IMG/VR virus record: IMGVR_UViG_3300046467_001259 | Span: 1 to 26,724 of that record | DNA: 26,724 bases | Strand: one strand, 5' to 3' | Source: a virus | Shown: positions 16,569 to 24,844 of the stretch, in pieces | Layout: every line of letters starts with the position of its first letter | How positions within the stretch are numbered: the first letter of the stretch is position 1 | Notes under the pieces: generated by a model | What the model was told of the DNA's origin: nothing | Databases searched by the model: none | The model's input: only the letters and a program-made list of their open reading frames with translations | Program-made: the position numbers and the translations under genes

Positions 16569-16963
16569 TAGTACCAAAGAACTGATACATAACCGTAGCC
16601 TTTACCTGCCGCAGTACCAGAATCAGTTCCCTCTGTAACGGTAACTTCAATCTGTGTATCCGCAGGTAACGCTTCGATAATGATCGCATCAGTATCGTCT
16701 TGGACATTAAAGCAGTTAGTCAACGCAGTTCCATCCGGGATGTTTAACTGACCATAATAATTTGGATCAGCAGTTGTGCCAATCGAAATATTTGCTTCAG
16801 TTGCATCATCTGCGAATGTCTCAGTGACATGAAGACCTATATCAATAAGCATTCCCTGCTTACCAGTTGGGCCTTTGAAACTCCAATCAACAGCAGTTCC
16901 ATTACCCATATCATTGTCATGACCATAAGAATAGGTGGTCATTAATGCTTGTGAATAACTCAT
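16568..16963 (-). CDS. Putative head decoration / minor capsid protein, 131 aa
   Basis: The protein is small, beta-rich and acidic, with no Lys/Arg-rich part: MSYSQALMTTYSYGHDNDMG, KQGMLIDIGLHVTETFAD, ATEANISIGTTADPNYYG, DTQIEVTVTEGTDSG and a closing GKGYGYVSVLWY strand. It follows the major capsid gene by 13 bases with a strong GGAGG site before ATG 16963, suggesting high expression like the coat protein. Position and composition fit a capsid decoration or stabilising protein, but I see no diagnostic motif; a minor tail protein is an alternative. Confidence 0.62.
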   Translation of the reverse strand: MSYSQALMTTYSYGHDNDMGNGTAVDWSFKGPTGKQGMLIDIGLHVTETFADDATEANISIGTTADPNYYGQLNIPDGTALTNCFNVQDDTDAIIIEALPADTQIEVTVTEGTDSGTAAGKGYGYVSVLWY

Positions 16964-16976
16964 AATATACCTCCTA

Positions 16977-17945
16977 TTAAGATGCGCTGTCCCAAATCAC
17001 GATACGTGACTGGGCTGCTTGAGTGTGTGTAATGCCAAAGCCACCTAAGTAATACCAAGCTATGCCACGGTCCCTTCCAAAGTCGCCGGGAATTTTCCCA
17101 CGAATTTCTTCTGGAACTGCGATAGCTTCTGCAACCGTATCCTCGCCAAAGAATACAGCCCAATCACTTAGACCATTGCTCCAAGCAGCGGCAGATGTAC
17201 CCATACCAGAACCTTTAGCAATGTGTGTCTGCTCGACGAAACGAACGCCATCGTATCTACCTATTTCACCATTCATGATCATCTGAAATCCTTGATCCAC
17301 ATACTGGTGGATAGATTCAAGATCAGCCTTCAAGGTGGCGTAGGTTGACGGCCATGCAAGACAGTAATAATCATCGCCGGTGTAGGCGGGGATATTACGT
17401 TCTTTCATAAGATCGACCATCAATCGAACATGTAACTTACCAAGGGCAACACTGTTGACTAGTGTAGCTGTACCATTCGTGGTTAATGTCAACGCAGTTG
17501 TACTAGACCCACCAGTTGGGACTGCACGTAGTGCGGCGGCATCAAACTGAGCGGCGGCTAAAACGTCAAATGCTTTCTTGGCATCGTTCTTTAACACTTT
17601 TCTAACGATCTCACGAACTGGTTGTTCGCTTAAGTCGTCAAGTTTCCCGGTCCATGGGACTGAGTTACCTGCTTCTGTAATCGTCATCGTACCCTGAGAA
17701 ATCGTAAATGATGTCTCTGGGATGGTATTCGTTTCCGTCAGGGTAGTACCCTGAGTGGCAACGTCACTAAACACGTTCCAATGGAATGTATCGCCACGGT
17801 GCAAACCTTGATGTGCGGCATCTTTAATGTCGCAAAACTGTCGAAATTTGACAACAGGCTGAACCGCCATTCTCAACTCACGGCTGAGATTTAGCGCATA
17901 CATATACCCACCGGAAGTGTTGACAGACCATACTTGTCCTGCCAT
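16977..17945 (-). CDS. Major capsid protein (HK97 fold, N4-gp56/SU10-like), 322 aa
   Basis: The length and pattern fit a HK97-fold coat: N-terminal helix (NLSRELRMAVQPVVKFRQFC), an E-loop-like GDTFHWNVFSDVATQGTTL, TNTIPETSFTISQGTMTITE, then the spine helix (QPVREIVRKVLKNDAKKAFD) and P domain (ALGKLHVRLMVDLMKERNIP; DDYYCLAWPSTYATLKADLE). It ends with an A-domain-like GRDRGIAWYYLGGFGITHTQ. This layout resembles the N4-gp56 type family. The gene follows the scaffold gene, and ATG 17945 has a near-perfect GGAGG site. The protein should form the icosahedral shell. No N-terminal propeptide is obvious. Family placement is by eye; the coat role is well supported by position and fold pattern. Confidence 0.85.
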   Translation of the reverse strand: MAGQVWSVNTSGGYMYALNLSRELRMAVQPVVKFRQFCDIKDAAHQGLHRGDTFHWNVFSDVATQGTTLTETNTIPETSFTISQGTMTITEAGNSVPWTGKLDDLSEQPVREIVRKVLKNDAKKAFDVLAAAQFDAAALRAVPTGGSSTTALTLTTNGTATLVNSVALGKLHVRLMVDLMKERNIPAYTGDDYYCLAWPSTYATLKADLESIHQYVDQGFQMIMNGEIGRYDGVRFVEQTHIAKGSGMGTSAAAWSNGLSDWAVFFGEDTVAEAIAVPEEIRGKIPGDFGRDRGIAWYYLGGFGITHTQAAQSRIVIWDSAS

Positions 17946-17954
17946 AACTACCTC

Positions 17955-18971
17955 CTATACTATGTTTATGGGTTGCCCTCTTGACTTCCTCATATCTTCA
18001 ATAACTTGGCTTGGAGTTTTCTCCAGTTCCTCGTCCTCTCCAATCTTAGCTGTCTTTCGGGCCTGTTTTGGTTCAGAGACTATTCTTTTCTTTCTTGCGG
18101 ATCGTTCATTACTCTTTCCGTTAGATAGATTAAGATTAGCCCATTCTCTCGCATACTCAGCGGCGGCTTGGATAATGTGTCCCGGTGCCATGTCAGGTCT
18201 TTCCTTCATAATGGTAACCGTTCTATTATCTGCAATAGCCCTTAACTCAGGCGTATTGGCAATCTCAGGATACTCAGACTCAAACCAAGAAACTGCTTCC
18301 TTGACTGATTTTTCATATACCTGCTGTTGCTGTTTAGCCTGTGCCACTTGTTGGCGAGCAAAAGCTTGATTTAAAGCTTTATTAACTGCTTCCTCTACAT
18401 TTGGGGTGGCATCTTGCGAGCGTCCCGTAGTCAAAGTCTGCAACAATTCTGCGGCTTTATCCGCATCATCTTCATACAACGCTTGGTGGTACTCCTTTAC
18501 TTTTTCTTTATAAGAATCAGTATCGGGTACTTCCTCCTCGCCCTCTGGGGGTGGAGAAGATTGTTTTGCTTTTAACTGCATTACGTAATTTCGTAATTGC
18601 TGTTCTTTTTCCTGAAGAAACCTTTCCTTTTGGGCGGCTGCTTCAAACCTTCTTTGTGAGGCTACATCTTTTTGATGAGAAGTTTTTAATCCCTCAAAAG
18701 GAACCTGAACCTCTTCACCATTTACTTTGACTGAAGTAACCCACTGTCCATCATTTGTCTGCCATACAGGAGATTTCGGGTCTTCTTGTTGTATTTCTTC
18801 CTCAACCCCCTCTTCAGACAATTCTTCTGAGGATTCTTCAATCATTTGCTGGACTGCTTCTTCTCCAACAATATCTTCTAAAACTTCAATTTCCCTAGAA
18901 GCCGCGATACTTTCCATCATCTCTTCTCTAGGTGTTACAACTTCCGCATCCTGTGGGGTAGCGTCTGCCAT
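17955..18971 (-). CDS. Scaffolding / capsid assembly protein, 338 aa
   Basis: The first 65 residues are extremely acidic (ESSEELSEEGVEEEIQQE). A short beta hairpin with WQTNDGQWVTSVKVNGEEVQ follows, then a long helical coiled-coil part (RRFEAAAQKERFLQEKEQQL), a Pro/Glu linker, and a second helical part (FARQQVAQAKQQQQVYEKS). The C-terminus is basic (SARKKRIVSEPKQARKTAKI), as expected for the coat-binding end of scaffolds. It sits between the 108-aa gene and the coat gene, the classic scaffold position, and starts at ATG 18971 after TTAGGAGATG. No protease motif is visible, so it is probably a non-proteolytic scaffold that leaves the procapsid. Confidence 0.8.
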   Translation of the reverse strand: MADATPQDAEVVTPREEMMESIAASREIEVLEDIVGEEAVQQMIEESSEELSEEGVEEEIQQEDPKSPVWQTNDGQWVTSVKVNGEEVQVPFEGLKTSHQKDVASQRRFEAAAQKERFLQEKEQQLRNYVMQLKAKQSSPPPEGEEEVPDTDSYKEKVKEYHQALYEDDADKAAELLQTLTTGRSQDATPNVEEAVNKALNQAFARQQVAQAKQQQQVYEKSVKEAVSWFESEYPEIANTPELRAIADNRTVTIMKERPDMAPGHIIQAAAEYAREWANLNLSNGKSNERSARKKRIVSEPKQARKTAKIGEDEELEKTPSQVIEDMRKSRGQPINIV

Positions 18972-18986
18972 CTTACATCTCCTAAG

Positions 18987-19313
18987 TTATTCCGCTTCTT
19001 TGTACCTAGCCAACTTTTCAGCATTGTCTCCGTCTGCAATAATCGCATCCAGCCACTTAAGTAGCTTTAATGGGGTAGCGAGGTCATTAGATATTTTACG
19101 GTATTGTTTTAGTTCTTCTTCTGAAGAACCAGACCACTCCTGAAAAGTCATTTTCTGAAGTTCACCAAGAGCATTTCTATAATCAGCTATTGCTCTCTCA
19201 ACTAAAGCTTTCCCGGTTGGAGTTCTTATAAATTCTTGTGTGCCACGACCAATTTTAGTTCTTGTTATTAACTCATCTATTTTAGGTGCGGCTGGGTTTT
19301 GATAATCTGTCAT
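18987..19313 (-). CDS. Hypothetical head-region protein, 108 aa
   Basis: An all-helical, charged small protein: IDELITRTKIGRGTQEFIRT, then RAIADYRNALGELQKMTFQE, and a C-terminal LKLLKWLDAIIADGDNAEKL. It starts at ATG 19313 in an ATGA overlap with the portal stop and ends 15 bases before the scaffold gene. Helical proteins of this size between portal and scaffold occur in many podoviruses and are thought to help assembly, but I do not recognise this family. The helix pattern could mediate binding to the portal crown or to the scaffold. Confidence 0.68.
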   Translation of the reverse strand: MTDYQNPAAPKIDELITRTKIGRGTQEFIRTPTGKALVERAIADYRNALGELQKMTFQEWSGSSEEELKQYRKISNDLATPLKLLKWLDAIIADGDNAEKLARYKEAE

Positions 19314-21526
19314 CCTACCTCATATGGTATTTTATTATATTTATCTCTTGCCATGGTTCCGACCTTACTTACATTATCTTTGTCTTCTACCATGCGCCTT
19401 TCGATTTCTTGATCAATAACTTGATTGAGTAAGGCATCTCTTTGCAACATCAATTCCGCTCGTCTAGTATCTGCATCTTGTTGTTTTATACTAGCCTCAC
19501 TTTTTTGAACATTAAGTTTTCCAGCATCAGCTTGAGTTCCTATAATTGTTTTCTGCAATTCTGTCTGCGCTCTTAACTGAGCAGCCCTTAAGGTAGCTTC
19601 TGCCTTCATCTCTTCTATCGTCAAGCGACCCTGCATCTTAACCTGATCAGTTTCAAGCATCTGTCCCATCTGATCAATCTGTGCTTGCATTTCTTCTACC
19701 TGTGGATCAACATCATCGGTCGGCATTAAGAATCTTGAACCATCCTTATATCCAAGTTGTGCAAAAACTTCTTTTGCTACCTCTTCTACATTAAACATTC
19801 CTTCCATCTGTGGAAACTGAGAAAGACTTCCAATGCCATAAAGAAGATTCTGAACTCTTCCAACGGGATCAGTAGCATTCATTCCAACATTGACTTTTAA
19901 TAGAACATTCTGCTTAAGAAGTTCATCCATAACTTCATCTTGTCCGAAATCTATAGGACTTTCGGCTTCTTCAGACTCATCACCTATACCAGCAAATGCC
20001 ATTACATGCTCATCTGTTTCGTAATACTGTTCAAGCTTTAACAGTTGTTTCAATACTGGCTCAACCCAAGTTTCTGCAAAAGTTCTTAAAACAAATTCAG
20101 AAACACTATTAGTATTGCCAGCAATTAACTCCATGCCGCCTACTGTCTCATTAAGGTTACGAGCGCCACCTACGGTGGAGGCTGAGAAGTTACCTTGCAG
20201 TTCATCGAAATCCATATTTATTCGATCCTGCTCTTGGTAAGCAGACGCAGTGACATCTCTCGTTTCAACGATTCTGACGTCTTGGTCTGGATCATCCATC
20301 TCAACCGCACCACCGGGAACAGACCTAAATAGGGCATCTAAGTCTATATTTCGATCCCTCCGAATATGGTAGCGCTTATTCATCGCCAACTTAATGTTGT
20401 CGAATCTTTGATTCCATATATCGTTTGATGCGGCTTGCAACTCTTCGGTGAGTTCTACAGTTGCTGATGGATAAACACGGTGCGCTTCAATGTTCAGCTT
20501 TCCCATCACGTAGGGGCGCTCGTTGTCTTTTAACCACGGATACATCTCTTGCAAAGGTTTAGGATCAGTTAAAAGATATTGAGTGCCAGCAGTAAAAAAG
20601 CACCAATCCTGACCTTCTTTCTTAATAATATTTTTATGGACCCATACAATTTTAAATTCATCTACGGTTTCAAATTGATCTTCTAATGGGTCTTCTCTAG
20701 GTTCTTCCCTAGTCAATCGCAAAGTATCATCATCTTGTGTCTGAGTAGACAGAAGTTCACCCATAGATAATTTGTGCCATTCTTTGCTATCAATCCTTTC
20801 CATGACATCTTGAACGAACATAGGAATTAAATGGATAACATATGGAGATGAAGAGATAGGATCATACCAATCTGAAGCTGGATCAATTCTAAAATTCTCT
20901 GGCTCTACAACTTCTATAACTGGAAAGTCTTTTATAGTGGAGGTTACTTTCTCCCTAACAGGCTTTCCTTCCATATCAACAACTTCGCCACCATCATCAT
21001 CCACAGAAGCAAAAGTCTCATCTCTCTCTTCAAATTCCCAATACTGATGAGATACAACAGTTCCATAAATAGCCGCATCCTGAAGGGCTGTCACCATAGT
21101 GGTGAACCAAGGAATGGTATTAGTCAGTCTATACTGCATAATTGACTGGGCAATAGCTGCTCCAGCAATTTGCTGTGGATCATTAGGATTAGCGGGACTA
21201 ATGCTCATCATATCTTCATTAGTGAAGAATGCTGTAGCCATAGCCGCTTCTAACTTTCTAACGGTTGTCCTTGTCTTTGGTCTGAATAATCTAGACCTCT
21301 TATCATACGCGGAAGTTAAATACTTAGACCCCGGCGGATGCCTACTATTAAAGTTAGATAAATTCTTTTCCCATTGATATCTTAGATTAGTATCAACCCA
21401 GTCAGTAGAAGAATCATAGGCATTCCTAGCAAGGCTTAACCATTGCTCATTTTTATCACCTATCTCTTCACCACCAGCAGGAGGAATATCTTCATTTAAT
21501 GGTGGTTGTGGATTAATAAGTGACAT
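19310..21526 (-). CDS. Portal (head-tail connector) protein, 738 aa
   Basis: The length fits large podovirus portals. After a Pro-rich leader come LFRPKTRTTVRKLEAAMATA and ALQDAAIYGTVVSHQYWEF, with an acidic beta wing (DDGGEVVDMEGKPVREKV), then VIEVVEPENFRIDPASDWYD, a conserved-looking portal segment. The stem region has LNETVGGMELIAGNTNSVSE and LRTFAETWVEPVLKQLLKLE. The last about 110 residues form a long coiled coil (QVEEMQAQIDQMGQMLETDQ on to QVIDQEIERRM), typical of the crown or barrel of P22-type portals. It forms a dodecameric channel for DNA at one capsid vertex. ATG 21526 overlaps the preceding stop as TAATG, and the next gene overlaps by ATGA. It likely works with scaffold and coat just downstream. 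Confidence 0.87.
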   Translation of the reverse strand: MSLINPQPPLNEDIPPAGGEEIGDKNEQWLSLARNAYDSSTDWVDTNLRYQWEKNLSNFNSRHPPGSKYLTSAYDKRSRLFRPKTRTTVRKLEAAMATAFFTNEDMMSISPANPNDPQQIAGAAIAQSIMQYRLTNTIPWFTTMVTALQDAAIYGTVVSHQYWEFEERDETFASVDDDGGEVVDMEGKPVREKVTSTIKDFPVIEVVEPENFRIDPASDWYDPISSSPYVIHLIPMFVQDVMERIDSKEWHKLSMGELLSTQTQDDDTLRLTREEPREDPLEDQFETVDEFKIVWVHKNIIKKEGQDWCFFTAGTQYLLTDPKPLQEMYPWLKDNERPYVMGKLNIEAHRVYPSATVELTEELQAASNDIWNQRFDNIKLAMNKRYHIRRDRNIDLDALFRSVPGGAVEMDDPDQDVRIVETRDVTASAYQEQDRINMDFDELQGNFSASTVGGARNLNETVGGMELIAGNTNSVSEFVLRTFAETWVEPVLKQLLKLEQYYETDEHVMAFAGIGDESEEAESPIDFGQDEVMDELLKQNVLLKVNVGMNATDPVGRVQNLLYGIGSLSQFPQMEGMFNVEEVAKEVFAQLGYKDGSRFLMPTDDVDPQVEEMQAQIDQMGQMLETDQVKMQGRLTIEEMKAEATLRAAQLRAQTELQKTIIGTQADAGKLNVQKSEASIKQQDADTRRAELMLQRDALLNQVIDQEIERRMVEDKDNVSKVGTMARDKYNKIPYEVG

Positions 21527-21888
21527 TAATGATATTCTCCATTCAACTTTCCTTTATCATCCATTTTTAAATCGTTATACAAAGTGTTGTTAAACTGACC
21601 CCTTTGCTGTCTGAATCTTTCTAATATTTCTCCACCAGCATTAGTCACAACTTTGTAATTCTTGTCTATCTTTTCTTCATGAAGAATAAACCCCCAATTT
21701 CCAGACAAGCGCATGGACTTAACTCCAACAACTCCATCCATAACATGGACAGCCCATAACCAACCCGGATATTTTTTCTCAAGATGTTCTGCAACATTTT
21801 TAGCTAGAGTATAATCATGAACATTAAAGTCTTCATTTTTTTCTACTTCAAATGCATCTGTATGAACAGCGGCTTTATCTGAAAGCAT
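21526..21888 (-). CDS. Hypothetical protein upstream of portal, 120 aa (start corrected)
   Basis: The frame is open up to TTG 21951, but that version would overlap the 45-aa gene for most of its extra length. ATG 21888 comes directly after that gene's TAG and has AGGAAAAG before it, so I take MLSDKAAVHTDAFEVEKNED as the true N-terminus. The domain continues with LAKNVAEHLEKKYPGWLWAV, a helix-strand pair, then GVVGVKSMRLSGNWGFILHE and a polar C-terminus. The family is unknown to me. Position just before portal suggests a small head-assembly or packaging-related protein; a terminase small subunit is possible but there is no helix-turn-helix to support that. Confidence 0.7.
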   Translation of the reverse strand: MLSDKAAVHTDAFEVEKNEDFNVHDYTLAKNVAEHLEKKYPGWLWAVHVMDGVVGVKSMRLSGNWGFILHEEKIDKNYKVVTNAGGEILERFRQQRGQFNNTLYNDLKMDDKGKLNGEYH

Positions 21889-21889
21889 A

Positions 21890-22027
21890 CTATCTTTTCC
21901 TTTTTGGAGCGTGAAACGTTCTTTTACCATCATTAAATACATATGTAACAACAGGTCTGGTTCTTCTTGTAGGGTCAGCTTTATCTACTAACTCTGTCCA
22001 AGGAATTCTTTTTTCTTTTGTGTTCAT
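21890..22027 (-). CDS. Small basic protein, 45 aa
   Basis: A complete short frame starts at ATG 22027, overlapping the preceding stop as ATGA, and ends with TAG at 21890. It fills what would otherwise be an unexplained gap. The peptide starts MNTKEKRIPWTELVDKADPT and ends in a strongly basic tail (FNDGKRTFHAPKRKR). The overlap style is that of the whole operon, and the next start follows its stop by one base, so it is probably translated. Net charge is clearly positive; binding to nucleic acid or to an acidic partner is possible, but no family is recognised. Confidence 0.65.
   Translation of the reverse strand: MNTKEKRIPWTELVDKADPTRRTRPVVTYVFNDGKRTFHAPKRKR
21894..21901 (-). promoter_or_regulatory. 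AGGAAAAG ribosome binding site deciding the start of the 120-aa gene
   Basis: AGGAAAAG on the minus strand, inside the last codons of the 45-aa gene, lies five bases before ATG 21888. It supports the shorter start over the TTG at 21951. Confidence 0.65.
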
Positions 22028-22668
22028 GTAATGATTATCTCTGGAATATACTTAGGTTGACGTACTAAAGGCCACTCAGGATCATAAGGAGTTAGCACAA
22101 GATTTCCAGCAGAATCTATAGTAAACCCGTATGTAACTCCGACTATTGGGAATAGAGTTCCTTTTCCCCATGTATCTGAAGAAGCCGCCCACGTTCCAAC
22201 TACTTCATCCCAAGGAGCTCCAAGATTTAATCCAGTTAAAGAAGCGGCATCTGGATAAAATAAATGTCCAGCTAATTCAGTAGGAGCATATCCAGTAAGA
22301 GCTAAAGAAGCAACAGGAATTACAGTATGATGTAATTCATCTACTGATGGGATACTTGTCGTAAGAGTTAAACTAACACCATCTGGAGTTATAACTCTTC
22401 CTATTGATATAGTAGGAGAAATTGGATTTTGATCCCAATCCCAATAAGCATCATTCCATTGGTTAGGTACATCTGCCCAGTCATAAGTTTGTATTAACTC
22501 TAGATTGGTATTACCTACTGCTATATTAAAGTTAGTAGAGTCAGAAGGTGCATGCCCAGTTAAGGCTAATGACCCCACAGCAGGATTTATATAAGGACCA
22601 TTCCAAGCCCTACTAAATTTAGAGTCGTCCCAATCTCCAGTTGTTGCCGCCCATGTGCTGATTGCCAT
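22024..22668 (-). CDS. Beta-rich structural protein with repeated SLALTGxAP units, 214 aa
   Basis: The protein starts with a Trp-rich leader (MAISTWAATTGDWDDSKFSR). It has two clear copies of a SLALTG(H/Y)AP motif (near residues 33-41 and 124-132) plus a weaker ASLTGLNLGAP copy, alternating with beta-strand-like Thr/Ser/Val segments (TPDGVSLTLTTSIPS). Another Trp motif, GTWAASSDTWGKGT, resembles the leader. Such repeats are common in phage fibre or decoration proteins, so a virion surface role is likely but not proven. ATG 22668 follows CAGGAGCATAA, one base from the carbamoyltransferase stop. It may be an early head or tail appendage, or the substrate of the preceding enzymes; the latter is speculative. 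Confidence 0.68.
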   Translation of the reverse strand: MAISTWAATTGDWDDSKFSRAWNGPYINPAVGSLALTGHAPSDSTNFNIAVGNTNLELIQTYDWADVPNQWNDAYWDWDQNPISPTISIGRVITPDGVSLTLTTSIPSVDELHHTVIPVASLALTGYAPTELAGHLFYPDAASLTGLNLGAPWDEVVGTWAASSDTWGKGTLFPIVGVTYGFTIDSAGNLVLTPYDPEWPLVRQPKYIPEIIIT

Positions 22669-24297
22669 TTATGCTCCTGTTAGCATCGTGCCCTTTTCTG
22701 GAAACCACAACACATCTATTTTGGTAGTTTCAAACATATCTATTGCCTCTTCTACTGTTTCTATCAATGGATTTCCAGCCACATTAAAACTTGTATTTAA
22801 TAGAACAGGCACACCAGTTATGAGTTCAAACTCTCTTAATAGTTCATAGTAATGCCACAAATCTTCATCTACGGTTTGTATGCGACAAGAGTTATCAACA
22901 TGAACAATGCCCGGAATTATATCTAATTTATCCTCCTTAACAGGAAATGATACAGTCATAAATGGAGAATCGTTTAGCCCATGCATTTCAAAATATTCTT
23001 TTGCTCGATCCTTTAAAACAGACCCAGCGAATGGCCTGTACCATTCTCTATTTTTTACAGAGTTTATTATTCGTTTAGCATCTGGATTTCTTGCATCAAA
23101 CAAGATTGACCGATTACCTAACGCTCTAGGGCCAGCCTCTGCTTGACCGTTATAAACTGCTACTATCTTTTGTTGGGATATTAATGAAGCAATCTCACCA
23201 GTTGTAACTTGATCTCCGATATCTGGAACAACATCTTTAACATGATTAAAGAAAGTATCCTTTAATTTATGCACGTCAGAGGAATTACTTTTCTCTCTAT
23301 AAACAAGCATTGCAGACCCAATGCTATTACCACTATCATCTGCAAGAGGCTCGAAATAGAAATTAACGTGAGGTAAATTCTTTACAAGATACTCGTTAGT
23401 TACAACATTTAATCCATAACCACCAGTCATACAAACATTATGTATGGCGTACTGTTGTACCATATCCTCAACTAAATTTAAAACTACTGATTGTGTTTGC
23501 TTCTGTACCTGATAAGCGTAATCAGCATATAAAGAATATCTATACTCAGAAACATTATCTACCTGATAAAAAATATAATCTTTGTATGCTGACTCTTTTC
23601 CAACATAGTGAAAAAACAAATTAGTATTCGGTACGCCCCCAACAAACAGTGGTTCAAATTCTGAATCTTCACCGTAGGCGGCCAGACCCATCGTCTTCCC
23701 ATTCTCTAGTATATTCTGTCCAATCAATGAAGTGGCAGTCTCATAAACCTTAGTTATGTTCATAGTGCTATCCGCAACAAACTTACAATTGGGATACCTG
23801 CCTTTCAACTCAACTAACTTCTTATGATTATCTACATCATACTCCTGACCTATATTCTTAAGCCAGAAAGATTTGTATACGGGCCTAAACTCATGCGGAT
23901 AACGGGCAATGAAGACAGTTTCCGCCTCTCTCATAGAACCATGATTTGAGCCATTCCTATCTATAACAAACAATAAAGACTCTTCAAATCCGCTATTATA
24001 AAATGCAAGACTTGCATGAGATAGGTGATGCTCATCACACATTCGAGACACTGGACATCCAAAGTGCTCTTTTATGTATTCCTCTAATTTATTATTAGAG
24101 TCATCAAGGTAGTCGGGAGAAGAGATAACAGCGTAATCAACGTCATCTAACGATGAGGCATAATCTAGACATCTATATGGGTGCTTATCTCTTTTTACAC
24201 CAGACAAGCGCTCTTCCTTTGAAAAATAAACTACCCTTCCATCTTCAACAATAGCTACACTGCTGTCGTGAAAAGGGGAAACCCCAAGCACTCTCAT
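22669..24297 (-). CDS. NodU/CmcH/TobZ-family O-carbamoyltransferase, 542 aa
   Basis: The length matches the two-domain family. The N-terminal Kae1-like (ASKHA) part has GVSPFHDSSVAIVEDG (5-20), SKEERLSGVKRDKHP (26-40), the metal/carbamoyl site EHHLSHASLAFY (89-100) and FVIDRNGSNHG (about 110-120). The C-terminal part has the hallmark EAGPRALGNRSILFDARNP (near 390), EWYRPFAGSVL and PVLLNTSFNVAGNPLIET. In known members carbamoyl phosphate and ATP form carbamoyl-adenylate, and the carbamoyl group is placed on a hydroxyl of a sugar or antibiotic. It follows the oxygenase gene by one base; no clear Shine-Dalgarno precedes ATG 24297, so expression may depend on coupling. All landmark motifs are present, so it is probably active. 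The acceptor is unknown. Confidence 0.88.
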   Translation of the reverse strand: MRVLGVSPFHDSSVAIVEDGRVVYFSKEERLSGVKRDKHPYRCLDYASSLDDVDYAVISSPDYLDDSNNKLEEYIKEHFGCPVSRMCDEHHLSHASLAFYNSGFEESLLFVIDRNGSNHGSMREAETVFIARYPHEFRPVYKSFWLKNIGQEYDVDNHKKLVELKGRYPNCKFVADSTMNITKVYETATSLIGQNILENGKTMGLAAYGEDSEFEPLFVGGVPNTNLFFHYVGKESAYKDYIFYQVDNVSEYRYSLYADYAYQVQKQTQSVVLNLVEDMVQQYAIHNVCMTGGYGLNVVTNEYLVKNLPHVNFYFEPLADDSGNSIGSAMLVYREKSNSSDVHKLKDTFFNHVKDVVPDIGDQVTTGEIASLISQQKIVAVYNGQAEAGPRALGNRSILFDARNPDAKRIINSVKNREWYRPFAGSVLKDRAKEYFEMHGLNDSPFMTVSFPVKEDKLDIIPGIVHVDNSCRIQTVDEDLWHYYELLREFELITGVPVLLNTSFNVAGNPLIETVEEAIDMFETTKIDVLWFPEKGTMLTGA

Positions 24298-24298
24298 T

Positions 24299-24844
24299 CT
24301 AAATATAGTTTACATTTACTACTAATCGTGACCTGCTATTAGTGCAGGTAGTAGAGCAGTGCTTAGTCAGTCCATCAAAAAGTAAAGCCCTATTTTCTAC
24401 TGAATCTACTTTAGTGCCGTCCTCTAGTGTCGTCATTCCATTATTTGTATTAATATAAAGAATAGCCACTTTATGTGGATAAAAATTATCAACATGAAAG
24501 TTATTCTGTATTTTTTTATGGGTATGAGGGTAATTATTTACCCTTAATTTAATTAATGAATTAACTTCTAACTTGTGGACAAAGGGAAGAAATAGATTAT
24601 AGAAGCCACTTGTAACCCCTCTTGGATATCCTTCTTCACTATCCTGTCTAATGCTTGAAAATAGAACGTGTGAAAAGTACGTGTCCAACATGCTCTCTTC
24701 ATCACCAACCCCAGATACCTTATCTTGATGATACCAAGGAAACCCGGCGCTAAGTAACATATTCTTTATTGGTAGAAACTCACTCTCGATTAAGAAGTTA
24801 TCTATTACTTCATAAGGTTTCAAACGTAACTTCTTATTCGGCAT
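24299..24844 (-). CDS. 2-oxoglutarate/Fe(II)-dependent oxygenase (prolyl-hydroxylase-like), 181 aa
   Basis: The jelly-roll core carries the complete iron triad: HVD at 117-119 (NNFHVDNFYPHKVAILYINT), distal His 162 (LLFDGLTKHCSTTCTNSRSR), and Arg 171 or 173 to hold 2-oxoglutarate, ending in the family-typical LVVNVNY strand. The length is that of compact phage and bacterial hydroxylases. Known relatives hydroxylate protein side chains, small molecules or nucleobases using O2 and 2-oxoglutarate. The gene overlaps the other oxygenase by 11 bases and is followed after one base by the carbamoyltransferase, so the three are surely co-expressed. Sampled 24541-24600 is only 27% GC, lower than the coat gene. 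Confidence 0.85.
   Translation of the reverse strand: MPNKKLRLKPYEVIDNFLIESEFLPIKNMLLSAGFPWYHQDKVSGVGDEESMLDTYFSHVLFSSIRQDSEEGYPRGVTSGFYNLFLPFVHKLEVNSLIKLRVNNYPHTHKKIQNNFHVDNFYPHKVAILYINTNNGMTTLEDGTKVDSVENRALLFDGLTKHCSTTCTNSRSRLVVNVNYI

Noticed and set aside
16960-17163. Minus-strand 67-codon frame across the end of the coat gene
   Set aside because: It is a shadow of the coat gene; the Trp/Ser/Arg-rich product matches no phage protein pattern.
22669-24297. Reading the carbamoyltransferase as a tRNA-modification (TsaD/Kae1) enzyme
   Set aside because: The full-length two-domain layout with the GPRALGNRS motif and C-terminal LLNTSFN segment is specific to the NodU/CmcH group; TsaD is shorter and lacks these.
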